A stretch of DNA of 64,000 bases from Lucifuga dentata (lineage: Eukaryota; Chordata; Actinopteri; Ophidiiformes; Bythitidae). The translations under genes were made by a program, and so were the position numbers. Below the pieces are notes generated by a model, which was not told the origin of the DNA, made no database searches, and was given only the letters and a program-made list of their open reading frames with translations. Shown one piece after another: positions 28,674 through 41,709 of this stretch; position 1 is the first letter of the stretch, and each line of letters opens with the position of its first letter. The stretch lies in contig VXCM01000441.1 in NCBI GenBank assembly GCA_014773175.1, positions 248,001 to 312,000 on the forward strand, in the 5' to 3' direction.

Positions 28674-29175
28674 AGGGAAAATGGAGAGAAATAAATCAGC
28701 AGCTCATCCCTTCATTCAGTGCTTGAGTCTCAAAATGTTGGCGACACAGTAAGAGCAGCAGCTGAAGCATCTTACGCTGCAGTTTTTTACAGCGATCCGG
28801 CGGTTAGAATAAGGGCGACGCCCACAAAAACACCCTCCAAACTTTCCTTGTTAGCGTTGCTTTGGCGTAGCAGCGAGGGCTGACGTGAGATGGAGGATAA
28901 TGAGCGGAAAAGCTGATTCTTGCTGTTCATCGGTGGCAGCAGCAGGAAGCATTAATCTACATTAAAACACTTTGCTGATTCATGCTGCCTTCAGGTTCTG
29001 TGCCGTGAGATGATAAAGCTCAAAGTCACTGTGATTTTTAGGTGGAGCTCAGAAAGGAGGAGTGATCTGACCTTAGCTCACTTTGGATGTTGTCGTACAG
29101 AATCTGCAGAATTATAGAATTCACCAATCTCCATGCAAGTTATCATGAACGGACAAATTTTACATCGTAGAAGGA
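26911..29175. other. Non-genic stretch with CpG-rich patch and GA run
   Basis: Contains the CpG-rich segment at 27390-27600 (described separately), a T tract with N at 27170, a G run with N at 28269 and a (GA)n run at 28631-28668. No exon recognised. Confidence 0.55.
27390..27600. promoter_or_regulatory. Orphan CpG-dense patch
   Basis: CpG is frequent here, with roughly 15-20 CpGs in the 110 bases from 27387, while the surroundings are CpG-poor. It looks like a small CpG island. No exon or promoter motif ties it to a gene in this window. Confidence 0.4.
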
Positions 29176-29820
29176 TTAAGACACAATACCACCCATTTTG
29201 CATGTTTGAGCCTAATATATTCAATTTTCATACATGTTATGTTACTGACAATCATTTCCCAAAGGATAAAACCGTTTTTCAGCTTTCCTGATATTTTGCA
29301 AAATCTCTTAATCCTTCAAAATCAAATATTCAAGCGATATACCCACCTTAAAAATCCATGTTTCTCCTGCTAATAGTTACACAGCCTTATGAAGTCACGG
29401 TCCTTTAAATTTTTCCATAAACGCAGGTCTTCTTTTGGGACTATATTCCCTGGTGGAGACATACATTCACTCCACGCTTTTTATTGTGCTTAAATGCTAA
29501 AGTTAGATAACTTTGAAAAAAACATGAATACATGTCTTGTTCATGATGATGGATTACCTATCCCAAGAATGTTTCAACTATCAACAAGTTGATTTTAATA
29601 NTGTTCATGATGATGGATTACCTATCCCAAGAATGTTTCAACTATCAACAAGTTGATTTTAATAGCAGAATAACTGAAGCCAATGGTAGTCTGGAAGGTA
29701 GGAAAAACATTTTTAATTCACTGTTCCAGTAGCATGCTTTGGGAAATGATTGTCAGTAATGTAACATGCATGAAAATTAATTAGGCTCAAACATGCAAAA
29801 TGACTGGTATGGTCCTTTAA
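29176..29820 (-). mobile_element. TTAA-flanked MITE, copy G
   Basis: TTAA at 29176-29179 and 29817-29820; the left terminus is mutated (GACACAATACC). A 63-base block is duplicated around the N at 29601. It lies about 75 bp from a second, truncated element. Confidence 0.82.
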
Positions 29821-29896
29821 CTTTGACAAAAAAATGTAATATGTAGTGTTGGTTGTGATGGATGACTTCTCTTAAGCACATTTCCTGTCTCTGCAA

Positions 29897-30078
29897 GTTG
29901 ATTTTTATAGCGTACTGGAATAAAATGAAACCAATGGCAGCATGGAAGGTAGGAAAAAGAATTCTAAAATTTACCACTCCAGCAGAAAGTTTTGGGAAAT
30001 GATTGTCAGCAATAACTTGTATGCGGGTTGTATATATATTGGGCTTAAGCACACAAAACCACCAGTATGGTCCTTTAA
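29897..30078 (-). mobile_element. Solo right end of the diverged MITE subfamily, copy H
   Basis: The right arm only, ending ACCACCAGTATGGTCCT and TTAA at 30075-30078. It shares inner sequence with copy G (GAAACCAATGGCAG, GGAAGGTAGGAAAAA). Confidence 0.65.
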
Positions 30079-33000
30079 CACAGCAATAAAGACACATAGT
30101 TGTCTTTTCTGCGTTTTTAAACGCTAAAACAACTAAAGCAAATAGATCAGCAGGAAAACACGTCTGCTGTAAAAAACACAAAAAAACAGAGAAACCGTTT
30201 GAACTTCCTGTGCAAACGATTCTGCAGGGAAACGCCCTCCTTCTGTTTTTACAGGTTCTGGTATTACTAAAAGTTCTTGCTTATAACATACAGAATATTG
30301 CCAAATACCAAGTATTTGCAATATTTAAAAAAAAAAAAAAAACTAGCTCAGTACAACAGCAACTTTGAGTTATGGCTGGACTAATCTAACAAACTATTTT
30401 AAAAATTCCACAGATTACTTTCTCCATATACAGTTCCGTTATAATGAGCTACGTCACGTGACACCGTGAAGAATTGCCTCACATTCTGATCATTCTTGCA
30501 TGACCTATGGTTGCAGATTTTTAATCTATAGCAGATCCATAAAGCCTCATTTCTACACATAACCTGTTTTCCTGTTCAAATATGGCATCAAAACTAAAAA
30601 AATTTAAAAAAAAATTGTCCTGAGAAAATTGAAATTGGGTTGAGAGCAGGTGGTGACTGCCACCCACGCACACACACACACACACACACAGAGGAAGCTC
30701 AGTCCTGGTGGGAGGTCTGAGGTCTGGCTCTGCACATTCCACAGACAAGTGTCTAGCACCTGCTAGGCCTCAGTCAGCTTTAACAAGGCTGCAGATTAGA
30801 ACGGACGGACACACTCCAAATCCATTTACGTTACAGTCTGTACGTTTGTGTGTGTGTGTGAGAGAGAGTGTGTATCACAGAGAGGGGGGAAAAAAAGGCA
30901 ACGAGAGAGGCAGAGTGGATGAGGAAGTCATTCTGCGGTGAACTGTGAAGCGTTTACAGTCAGTCATCAGATGATTCTGAGCTAAAACGTCACACACGCA
31001 CACTGCTTCCACTACACATACACACACACATGCACACACTTAGGCCTTCAGCAGCCAGCGTCTGACAGCTGCACGTCAGGAGTTAGTTGAACCTGGATCG
31101 GGGCATTATTGTAGCAGCCAGGCCCCGCGGGTGTGCGAGGAACCCGAGGGCCCAATGCTCGGCACCAAGCGGCGGCCATATTGTTTTTCTGGGTGCAGCA
31201 GCAGAGGGCGGAGGCTGATTTACGGAGCTGTCTGGCACTAAAGCGCGTGGATGCATGACTGACTGGGCCTGATGGAGTTTTCAGCTTTGGATCTACGCTT
31301 CTCCCTGGCTGGAGATAAGCACGATTTGGCGGAAGCGGCGGCTACGTTACCGCCATGATCGCGTCCTGCAACCTAAAGCCGTTGCTGCTTCAATGCCAAC
31401 CCACCCACACACCCACCCACCCACACACCCACTGTGTTTTCAGTGCTTAAAAAAAATGGCTGCAGATTCTACCATGCTAATATGACATCTCTGCAAACAT
31501 GCGTGTTAGCCCTTTTTTTTTTGCTGAGTGGTCTTGGTTAGAAAATGTAATATAGTTTTTGTAATAACTGCTGCATAAAAAGTGTTTAGTGTATCCATAG
31601 TGTATTATTCATCTTTTAAAACAGTAAAAATAACTGATTTCACTTATTTTGTCCTGTTTTATTTACCCACTTTTTTTTTTTTTAGATTTTTAAACTCACA
31701 CAGGAATTGGAGTCATTGCCTGATTATTGCCAGTAAATTTGTTATTAAACACTCCCACTCGTTTGAAAATGCAAATCAATCTGTGTTTCCAGTATTTATG
31801 GGGGATTTTGGAGCCCGGCTGTGGAAAACAGCATCGAGGAAAAATGGAAGACAAACTTTGCCCTCTCTTTAATTGATCTTCATCACCCTGAGAGAAGCGG
31901 AGCTGGGAATCCACCGCGTGTGTGTGTTAAGTTGAGCTAAATGGGCTGAGTGTGTGTCGGATTGCTGGCCTGCTCTCAGGGCAGGACTGTGTAACTGCAT
32001 GCAGCTGCCCCCCAAAACGAGCCACTTCACGGCCCGCACGATGCGAACGAGCCTTTCCTGTGTGTGGAAGGAACCCCACTCACGCGTGATTTGAGCTAGC
32101 TTTTGAAAGAAATCCACGTGTAAATGTCCCAACTTCATCTCTTCAGGAAAGTCGGTCGTTGGATCACATGCTGGTGTGGATCCAGACTTCCTTTTTCACA
32201 AGGATTGTCAAAAAAGCAGAAGCTCAGGTTCAATCTCAACTGTTGGAAGTTTGGATAAATGCTGCAGAGGCTGGATTTGCTTAATCCACTTCGGTTTCTT
32301 TAGATCGTAAGCCTATTAGGCCGGCGAGCTGTGGCGAATGATGCGGTCGGTGATGAAAGCGGCGACGGAGAAAGACTTGGCGAGGAAGAGGAGGAAGCAA
32401 AGTCCTGCAGGAGCCACGCGTTCAGTTCTGAAGCTAACGATTTATGAAAAAAAGAGCCGTTAGTCGACGCTGTGCTCGCTGCAATCCCGCCGGTGTTTTA
32501 CTGGAGGGGTTCCACGTTTCATTACTTCAGGAAGCAGTAGAAGAAGTAGAAGAAGAGTAGAAGAGTTGTAAATGTATTATTTCATCATGTTTTCTGTGCA
32601 ATTTTGAGGGGATTTTGATTTTAGTAACTCCAACAGTGACAAATATTCACAACCAGCATGTCTACTTTTGATACTTCAGGACTGGATTCATGAGAGGCCT
32701 GCTATTAAAAAAAAAAAATGTATTTATATGATATGCACCTGTATAAAATCTACAAATAACCCTCATACAGAGCAATTTGGAAGCTAGAGAATATAATGTC
32801 CAATCAAAGCATTGATTTAATAATTCTAAAATAATGATGGGGTCAATTTAGCAGGATTTGACCTGATTTGGAGGTCATCACATTTGTCCTTCATCTTTAT
32901 TTTAATAAAATATAATGAAATGACGCTGAGAATCAACACAAGCTACAAAGTGAGAACTGATTTCCTCGCTGTTTAAATCCATCGCTGCATGCTGGGATTT

Positions 33001-33488
33001 TTCTCTTGGGTTTATTTTTTTCCCCCGACGCTATTTATTGAGGAAGAGGGGCAGAAAGAGACGGAGAAGGATGGAGGTCTCTCCCTGTAATTACAAAGAT
33101 AGCACGCTCGCACTTCCCGTCCCATGCAGCCTCAGAGGCGTCGCTCGCCGTCCCTCCATATTGTATGAAGACTGTTCTATCAGCCCACAAATGGCAGCGC
33201 TGCTTGTAAATTAATTTGGGGTTCCTGTCAGTCGGGGCCTTCTTCTCTCTTATCTGGCGGCGTAATGCAGGAGGATGAGAGGCTGGGGAGATACCGCTGA
33301 GAGCTGTGGAGGAGAGGCAGCGANGAGGGGGGAGAGGAAGTCGGCGCTGAGGAGAGGAGAGACAGATAGCAGGGACGAAACAAGAGAGGAGAGAGAGAGA
33401 ATCCGACGAGTCCCTGCTGGATGTCAGGAGCAGATTCGTGGAATCACCTGACTCAGTGCTAAGTGAATATGGTCTGGCATTCTATTTA

Positions 33489-33534
<46 letters not shown>

Positions 33535-35196
33535 ATTTGTCATCTGGTGTGGACTCTAAACCGAGAGGCCTTCACCTCTCAGCGCTATTTGTCCCCACGT
33601 CACAGCCCACAGATAAATCTTCTCCTTGTTCTAAATCCACCCCCCTATCACCAAAGGTCCCAGCTCCTCATGATCACTCACACACACACACACACACACC
33701 TCTGACCTCTTCAGTTGTTTCTAATTAACCCCTCAGCTGCCGTATGTAGCCTCAATTCCCTAATGGCAATAAATAGGGCTGGAGTACAATCCCATTAGCG
33801 CCCAGAGTCCTGATGGTGAATTAGGAGAGACGTTGACAAACTGGGATGGAAGCGATGCTGAGCTCATTCAGGTAGAAACGATGCGAGCAGTGTAAGAGTG
33901 TGTGTGTGTGACCGCACTCTGAGAGGGTGTGAGGTTTACATTCGTTTCTTAATTCGCACATTTATCGTGTTTTCATTTATTGCTTTCATTTAGTTTATTG
34001 GCAAGGAAAGTTGTGTTGGCTGAACAAGGAGGAGGCAAAATGGACTCACACACACACACACACACACGATTCTCAGAAGCAAAGTCTACGCTGGGTAATG
34101 TGGCCAAAGATACAGAAGCTCAAGGCCGCAGACCAGTTGAGAAACCCTGGAAAAAGTGTATCATCATCACCAGCAGCTATAGCAACAGCAAAAAACCATG
34201 AAAAATATAAAAACTATGACTCCTTCATATTCATATTTTTCACTACACTATTAAAAAAAGAGCCATTATGATCAGTAAGACTGGTCAAAGCTGAAAAACC
34301 GAGTAACTCTTCACCATAAGACAGCAGATTATAGGGAAAGAGCATATGATGACATGACGTCACTTCATTTATGTTTGCTCCATGCAGCAAGTTCATATCT
34401 TTCTCCTCTGCATATCTGTGAAATACAATGAATATTTTCAACTAAATTCTTTTTTGTGGGGAGAGCCAAGCCTCACCGCAAAGAACCGGCGTCCCATTTT
34501 TGGAAGCAGAGCACTTATTATTTCTAGCATGTGCACCAGGCAAACATGAAGGAAAACAAGTCTGGGATAGGTGTATACAGATATCTGGCAGAGCTCCAAG
34601 CGGCGAAAACAACAGAGGCTATTTCAGCAAACGTAAAGGACGAACAATAAGACATGCATCATCTTTTGTGGCCCATTCTGCGTGGTTATAACAGGATCCA
34701 GAAGAAAAACTGGGTCATAACTAGACGCTTGGAGTGTGGAAGAAGACAGAACATTAGTTACGCTCCTTTTGGTGGGTAAATGCAACAGTCATTCTAAATA
34801 AAGGCCATTATATTTCAGTATTTTTATGCATCATTTTGGGTTCATCTCAACAGAAAAATGATTTTTAAAAAGTTAATGTTACCAAAAATGCACTCTCATA
34901 ACATAATTTGTTGGAGTTTTCCTGCCAGTCACTGTAAGAAAAGGTGTCATTTGTGATTTCAGAACAAATCTGTGGTAATGATGGAAAAACATAACAGGAA
35001 GCAGAACTGATGTCGCCAGCATTTTGGTCATATTGTTAATCTTTTCAGTTTGGTGAAAAAAGGAAAATATGGTGGAATTTGTTTTTAATCAAACATATTA
35101 TTTATATATATATTAAAAAAAACAAAAAAAACAGACTATTTACATGAGGGGCCTGCAGGCTGAACAGAATTCAGGCCTGCTTTTTCTAGGGTTGTA
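30079..35196. other. Non-genic stretch
   Basis: CA runs at 30668-30690, 33502-33531 and 34046-34068; a (CCCA)n-type run at 31395-31430; a purine-rich stretch with N at 33324. Moderately GC-rich unique segments at 31090-31390 and 33100-33260 have no frame I can assign. Confidence 0.55.
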
Positions 35197-35210
35197 CTGC
35201 CACCTTGTGG
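35197..35210 (-). promoter_or_regulatory. CTCF-like motif
   Basis: On the minus strand CCACAAGGTGGCAG, one position away from the degenerate core CCASYAGRKGGCRS. Followed by a 36-base poly(A) at 35253-35288. Confidence 0.4.
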
Positions 35211-35245
35211 CTGAATGCAGACAGACAGATATGCCCAAAAGCAGC

Positions 35246-35291
<46 letters not shown>

Positions 35292-36113
35292 TACAGTATA
35301 GTTATTTCCTACTATTATACTTATACTTATTATACCTATACTTACTATACTCATAGTTTACACAAACAAATTTTTTTTCGTATATGCTCTTTGACAATTA
35401 AACCACTACAGAAGCCAGATATATTACCCAAAATTGTATGATATGGCCAAAATACCACGTTCATAAGCAAAGTGTCACTCATAAGTACTTGCATTCAATT
35501 AAATAAGCTGCAACGTGCTTTAACACTCACTAATTAATACTTAATAATAAACACCCGTGTTGTTTGTCTCTAGTTAGAACAAATACTCCATTTTTATCCA
35601 AAGTTGATCTGCTAAAACACATTTTCAGGCAAAGCAGAAATAAACATGATTAAACATTACCTTAAAGCTGGTGTTTTTCTGTCTTCTCTTCGGTAAATGA
35701 GCCTCCATGTTGAAGCTTCAGGTTTTCTCCTTCATGATTTAATGATTTTAAAATAAAAAAATTAAAAAGCCTTCCACTTAATTTCACTAAAACACGACTA
35801 CTGCGTATTTTAAAAACGTTTACTGTTACGAATAGCATATTCTCGATGTTTCCATCCTCTATCTTGGCCCCAAAATGTGTGTTTTCACCATCCTCTTCTA
35901 TATGTTGTAGTTTGTTTCTTCAGTCTTTTTTCTTGTTTTGAAAGTTAATGCGTCAGTTTTAACGTTTTCACCAGCTTGTATTTGTTTTCCGCTTCTCATG
36001 TTTAATTCCTGTATTGTCATTTATTATAGATGAAAATAAAGGTATGAAAAAAAATATATATATATATATTTGTTTTCCGCGCCATCTTCCGGTTTATTCC
36101 CGTCTGTGCAGCA

Positions 36114-36127
36114 GCGCCCTCTGGTGG
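36114..36127 (-). promoter_or_regulatory. CTCF-like motif 3' of the C8orf74-like gene
   Basis: On the minus strand CCACCAGAGGGCGC, a full match to CCASYAGRKGGCRS. It lies about 0.6 kb beyond the C8orf74 stop codon. Confidence 0.45.
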
Positions 36128-36595
36128 CTTGGAGAGTTAATGCTAATATTTGACGGTTGCTAATTTAAACGTAAAGAGTGTGGCGTTTGTTTTTTTCATG
36201 TAACTGTGCGTTTGTCAAGCTGTGTGTCTGCATGAATATATTGTGCATAGTTTTAATTAGCGATAAAAGACAAAGATTATAAACTTCCAGGGTGAAACAG
36301 AATAAATCATCTGTACATAATTAGCAGAGGTACTAATACAGCATTTTATCTTGTACAGCAGAGAAACTTGTTCCATTAATTTTATTGAGTTACAGATCTG
36401 AAACCAAACTAACTTAATCTAAAACCTGTCACAGTTCTCATAGACGACTGCAAATCTCTGATAGCTGTTTCCCTGTAGTTAAATAAAGGGTGAAATTTAA
36501 TGAAAACTAGCTATCCAGAAATGGTAAAGCACCAGTGGATAAAACTTCACATGTAATCAGTTGCTATGAAGATGAGAATAAGAATCATTGTCCAC

Positions 36596-36601
36596 TTTAT
36601 T
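36596..36601 (-). terminator. Poly(A) signal of the C8orf74-like gene
   Basis: AATAAA on the minus strand, about 115 nt past the stop codon. A second hexamer-like ATTAAA lies within the next 15 nt. The position is typical for a short 3' UTR. Confidence 0.5.
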
Positions 36602-36714
36602 TATATTATTTAATGAATTTCACATCTATCTATGAATATATAAACATCTATAAATCAATGTTTTAAACTGTCACTTTCCTTTAAACTGAAAATAAGTAAA
36701 TCTTTAATGTCTTC

Positions 36715-38429
36715 TTATTTCTTCTTCTGTTTGGGGTTTTGTAAATTAGGAGTGGAACGATTCTTATTGAGAGAGACAGAGTTACAGAGCCCCCGGGTGG
36801 CGGATGTTGCCTGCTGCAGTTTGAGCTGCAGGATGTCACTGACCAGTGAGGCTTCCTGGTCCAGACTTGCCTCCATCTGGCCTTTTGTGGCCCTCACTGC
36901 TGCTCGAACCAGCTGCAGAACACCCTGGAGAGGATTTCCACACAATGCAAGTCATTTTCAAAGACATCACTAAATGCTTTCACTGGTTTTTGTGATTGTG
37001 AGTGTTACCTCTTTGTCTAATTGTTCGTCCTCTGGAACATCGAGCTCCGCTAGAGAGACCCTTGAACCATCTCGGAGGCTCTTCAGCTCCTCCTCCTTTT
37101 GCTGCAAGGTCAAAGTGAGGTGGTCTTGGTGTTGCTGATGCTCCCATTCATGCAGCTCTGAGCCCTGCAGCAGCAGCACATATGCAGCTATTATATCTAC
37201 AAATTCATGTTGATGACATTATTAGCAGAGTTTAGGCTCATATTTCTTTTAAAATGAAACCTTAGCTGTCTCATGATGGAACTGCGATATGATAAACAGC
37301 TTTGTTCAGTTGCTTGTCCTGCAACTGGAGTATTTGAAGTTCAACATGCAATACCTGTGCCAGAGGACAGGGTCTGGGTGGCAACTGCACCTCCAAATGT
37401 AGCTGAGTGATTGAAAGGTTGGCAGCTCCGCCCAGCACTGCCTGGAAAAGCCGCTGACGAATGGTGCAAATTTCAGTGAGATACTGGGTGAACTCGTGCT
37501 GGTGGACAGGTGTAAGGTTCAGTAAATCTTCAGTCAGAGCTTCCTTTAGCACTGAGAGGAGTTTGGGTGCATCAAGACCTGGAAGACAGAAGATGATGCC
37601 TTTAAAGACATTATTATGGCCTCTGGAGGAAGCACTGTGACTCCATTAAAGCTTCTGTTTGCTGGTGTTTGCACTGACCATCCAGTTGTGGGAAGAGTCT
37701 TTTAGCAATTACAGCAACCCGGATCACATTAGGCCAGGAGAAGCCTCGGTCCACAGCAAACATAGCAGCATCATGCACAAACTCTTGATGGAAGCATTGC
37801 CGTTCATCACAGAATTCAGGCCATGAGAAGTGGCTGCTGAGCCTCTGCACACCCTCCTCCCTCTGACAGAGTAATACAGGCAAAAATACTGGTATACAGC
37901 TGAGGTTGATTGGTAAATTATGAGCCTGGCTTAGAAGTATTAAGCTTGTCACACCTAGCTTTATGCAAAGAGGTGAAAGTCTAAGGGCAAATCAGAAGAT
38001 TAGGGTGGGTGTTGAAGTAATTCAAAGCCACAATCATGGCTAGCAGCTAGGAAGTTATAATTATTGTGTTTCTGATGTGCAGAGACATGTAAGGCATTAT
38101 ATGACCTCCACAGAAATACTAGTTTGTCAGGCTCAGAACTTATCAATCAACGTAATCAACATGATGCATGCTATACTAATGGCACGTCTAAGCTTAAAGA
38201 GCTATACTATATATGAAAAAGGTTTTGAAACGTTGGGAATTTCAAGGAATTTAAAGTCATTCCACTCATATTTAGCTTACATCGTGATTGGCTCGTTCAG
38301 CTCGTTGTTTTAAAAGTTCTGACGGCACTTGAAGGCACCATTATTACATCATCTTTCCGGGATCATTCCATGTCCGCCTACCTGAAGTCTTGCTATCTGT
38401 GTTATTTCTCTTTCTGAGAGGGAATCCAT
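36715..38429 (-). CDS. c8orf74: C8orf74-like protein, complete, 5 coding exons
   Basis: Coding exons, read on the minus strand: 38429-38382, 37862-37679, 37578-37355, 37164-37009, 36924-36715 (stop TAA 36717-36715). Every junction has GT/AG and the phases agree (0,1,0,0), giving 822 nt and 273 aa; human C8orf74 is about 294 aa. The start MDSLSEREITQ is chosen because it is the only ATG in the frame that joins exon 2. Exon 2 carries the family signature FSWPEF...DAAMFAVDRGFSWPNV. Exon 3 has LHLEVQLPPRPCPLAQ. Exon 4 is Gln/Glu-rich and probably coiled coil (HEWEHQQHQ). The last exon has SDILQLKLQQ and ends in a basic QKKK tail. No signal peptide or membrane segment is visible. Function is not established; from memory the human gene is mainly expressed in testis. 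It lies head to head with RP1L1, as in human. Exon 3 would stay open a little past 37355, but splicing there gives the better match to the mammalian protein. Confidence 0.86.
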
Positions 38430-38454
38430 TCAGTCATAAGTAACGGAAGTGGCG

Positions 38455-38469
38455 GTTGCCAATGGAGAC
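38455..38469 (+). promoter_or_regulatory. Imperfect X-box (RFX-like) in the C8orf74 proximal promoter
   Basis: GTTGCC, three spacer bases, then GGAGAC. This matches the RFX half-sites GTTRCC and RGYAAC at 10 of 12 positions. It lies 26-40 nt upstream of the C8orf74 start codon, so it could be promoter or 5' UTR. A CRE-like TGACGTC lies nearby at 38515-38521. RFX factors drive ciliary genes; binding here is an inference. Confidence 0.35.
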
Positions 38470-39659
38470 GGACGCGCACATGCAGGACAAACCTGTTCCT
38501 CTCCATTAGCGTGATGACGTCTTACGCAACTCACGCATCCTAATTGTTACCATTTCTTTTTAGAAAGAGCATAAAGGTGTATAGAGCAGCAATTTATCTA
38601 TTTAATTGCCAACCCTATTCATTAATAAAATATTCTTACATAATTATATTATGTCAAGATGAACTCATACCTGCTATTTCTGCCTAATATTGGCGATTTT
38701 TAATTAATCTTTAATTCATTCATGCATCGTATGTATGAAATAATAAATTATAGCTTTTATTTTTTTAGTTAGTTAGTTAGTTAACTGATCTGTCATGCAA
38801 CAACTCTCAGGTTTATCTGGGGCCACAGATGGCTCAAGCGCCTAATCTTCTTTCCCATCAATCCCACTCCACTCCTTCACCCTCTCCTCCTCTCCTCCCT
38901 TCCCTCACCCTCTCCTGCCCTCCCATCCCCACTGTTCTTCCCTCTTTCTTCTCCTTAAGTATACTGGCAACAAAGCGGAGGAGTTGAGGGACTTTCTTCT
39001 GATAGATAACAGGCTGAATTGTCATATGCCATTATGCTAAAATTCAATTTCCGCTCTTGCATTTCAAAATAAAGATGTACCCCCATTTTTATTTGTATAT
39101 AGAAATGATGCACCAATTAAATTAGAAAACAAGTTGCATGAAATTTAATGAACTGTGCAAAATACACTTTGATCGGTGTGGTAAATACTTTATAAGACTC
39201 ATAAATCCTGCATGGACTTTTAATGTGAAAGTACAGTATTTCCGACAATATGCATGCCGGTTTATTGACTTATATCTGAACATGCGCTGAATTCATGTCA
39301 GAGAATCTCCGGTAAGACGCACCGCGGCTATGATCGCTGTGTACCGGAGCGTCCACACCTTATTGCGGTCTCTGTACCAATTTTCATTCGGTCTAAGTTT
39401 GATGTCTTAATAACTAGATTTTTTTTCACGTTTTATAATTTTCCTGCATCTATTCATCTTTCATCATCGCTCTATAGAGGATGCATCCACATTGGTGAGC
39501 CACATTTGATGTTTTATTCTTAATCTAACTCCATATGCTTTTCAATAATCAACAGTTTTGAACTCACAAATATAGGCCCTGGATGCAGTGTTGGTATGTG
39601 TGTCTTTTGTGCTTTTCTGTCTCTGTGTGTGAGTTTTAAAGCAACACACGCACACACAC

Positions 39660-39727
<68 letters not shown>

Positions 39728-39815
39728 AAGCATGGAGCACATTTGCAGGTTTGCATGTACTGTGCGTTTGCCATTGTATAGGCACTAAGAGTCTATGTGT
39801 AGACATATCAGATGA

Positions 39816-39850
<35 letters not shown>

Positions 39851-40466
39851 CAAACTGCAGGAAGGACTCCAAAAGTAGATATGACTGACCAAAGTATCTG
39901 AGAGTTTCGATTATAAAATAGTTTTGAGGAGATTAAATATTTATGAGCTCTGCCATTCAATATTTTGAAAATGTAAAGGATGATTTTGGAATTTTGTTTT
40001 TCTAAACCCAATTACACTGATTTATGCTCCACAAGTGCAGATTCTGCTATTTAATCAAGTTTGTACAAATAGAGCATGCTGTCTGGAATACATATAAAAA
40101 AAATCTCCTCCGTACTTATTTTTGTAGATAGGTTCTGATTCTTTTTTTTTTTTTTTTTNACTTTATTTTGTCTGTAAAAATCTAAAAGTCTGTTTTTGTG
40201 ATGCTGAGTCTGATGTTCATCTTGTCCAATTTCAACGGCAGAGACAAGCCAAATTGACACACAGGTATTTCGGAGGAATACCTGCTTGCACTAACAGCTC
40301 ACCAGAGACCAACTTCCTGTTTTTAATGCTAAGCTCCTGTCAGCACAACTACTCATCCCTGACTTCCTGTCTACCCAGAATTCTCAGGGGCCCACCTACA
40401 CTCTTTGTCTGTCTCACCGGTGAAATCAGAGCTGTGAAACATGTGACAGACTGATGAAACAAATAT

Positions 40467-40496
40467 GGATTATGCAATTTGTTTCATCAAGGATTA
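40467..40496 (+). promoter_or_regulatory. Pair of CRX/OTX-type GGATTA sites
   Basis: GGATTA occurs at 40467-40472 and 40491-40496, and again at 42531-42536. CRX/OTX homeodomain proteins bind this hexamer in photoreceptor genes, and RP1L1 is a photoreceptor gene. A six-base motif is common by chance, so this is only a pointer. Confidence 0.2.
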
Positions 40497-41168
40497 TACC
40501 AATAAAAACATTAATTTAAAAGCTGTTATTTGAGTGTGTCTCAAAATACCACAAAATTGCACTATTAACTGACTTGGTGGTCTTACAAGCACAGATTACA
40601 GGTTGCATTAAAAGAAAATTCTGTGTTTTTACAACAGGTCTTGTTCTTGTACTTTTGGCCTTACTGACTGAATCGCTTCGAACTCTGCAACATTTAAGGT
40701 TTCAAACAAGTCCCAAGTTTAACCATTGCATTGTAAAACTGGATATCCACACAACTAGGGTTAGTCTGAGAGGTCAAAGTTGAAACATGATGGCCTAATG
40801 TCTGGATGATAACTTTTCTTGCAAATAAGTGGTTTAAATAATTAAAGTGAGGATTTATTTAAAACCAGAGCTGTCCACTATGGTGGTGTTGAACTAGTGT
40901 ACTAACAACCTGTACTAACAACCAGTCTTCACCATAAACGTTGAAAGAAAAAGGTAAAAACTGACAAAAAAAAAAAATCATCTAAATTGTTTTGCTATTT
41001 TGGTGATTTGGCGTTTATACTGTTTTACTTTTCTGTGATACTTTTGTAATACTATAGTTTTCCTATCACAGTTTAAGAATTACAGTCAGTGTTTCAGTTA
41101 TTTCTAGACAGGAGGCTCTCGGCTGCTAGACAGATTGTAATTACAGTCATCTGCCATAAAAGGCCTTG

Positions 41169-41205
<37 letters not shown>

Positions 41206-41695
41206 ATAAGGGAGAGAGAGCGAGACAAGAATGAGGGAGATACTGAGACAGAACGGGGCAGATAATCCGAGAGGATGAGCAAGATGTGCTAAAAGCTAAC
41301 TCAAACCTTCCCTGCACACCACTTTTATAGACAGCATCATCTCACACTTGACACACAACACACACACACACAAACACACACCCAACTGCAAACAGACCAT
41401 TTGCCTGTTACAATTTGTGATCACCGTTCTACAACAATCCTACATCCTGCAAATAAATCATCAGTTTCATACTTCTTAAAACACCATAAATCTCAATATA
41501 TCTCAGTCTGCATATTAATATTGATTGATTTGTAAATACTTTTATGTAATTGTTAAATTTTTGGTGCTTGTTCAGCTGTCCTGCTAAGCTAACCTACCCA
41601 CCTGGTAACTAGTTAGACTAGAATGACCACAAATATTGCAAATTAGCAAATGCTGCCTTCAGGTGACACACTACTTGTCTCACCAACGTCTTGGT

Positions 41696-41709
41696 CTCAC
41701 CATAGCAAC
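41696..41709 (+). promoter_or_regulatory. Strong X-box (RFX-like) motif upstream of RP1L1
   Basis: CTCACCATAGCAAC matches the X-box consensus GTYNCCATRGNAAC at 13 of 14 positions. It lies about 1.4 kb upstream of the RP1L1 coding start, and RP1L1 has an untranslated first exon whose position I could not fix. It may therefore be in the RP1L1 promoter, or be a shared element for the head-to-head pair. Confidence 0.45.

Noticed and set aside
13619..30078. Dispersed repeats considered as a CRISPR-like or satellite array
   Set aside because: Spacing is kilobases and irregular, each copy is bounded by TTAA, and the host is a vertebrate; they are transposon copies.
31090..31390. GC-rich segment that might be an exon of an upstream neighbour such as sox7 or xkr6
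   Set aside because: I found no frame with a recognisable HMG box or other domain and no paired splice sites.
37271..37354. Extension of C8orf74 exon 3 to a stop after AVYHIAVPS
   Set aside because: Splicing at 37355 is in phase with exon 4 and gives the continuous match to the mammalian protein; the extension does not.
39520..39872. Several Cys/Val or Thr/His repeat ORFs
   Set aside because: They are six-frame readings of (CA)n/(GA)n microsatellites.
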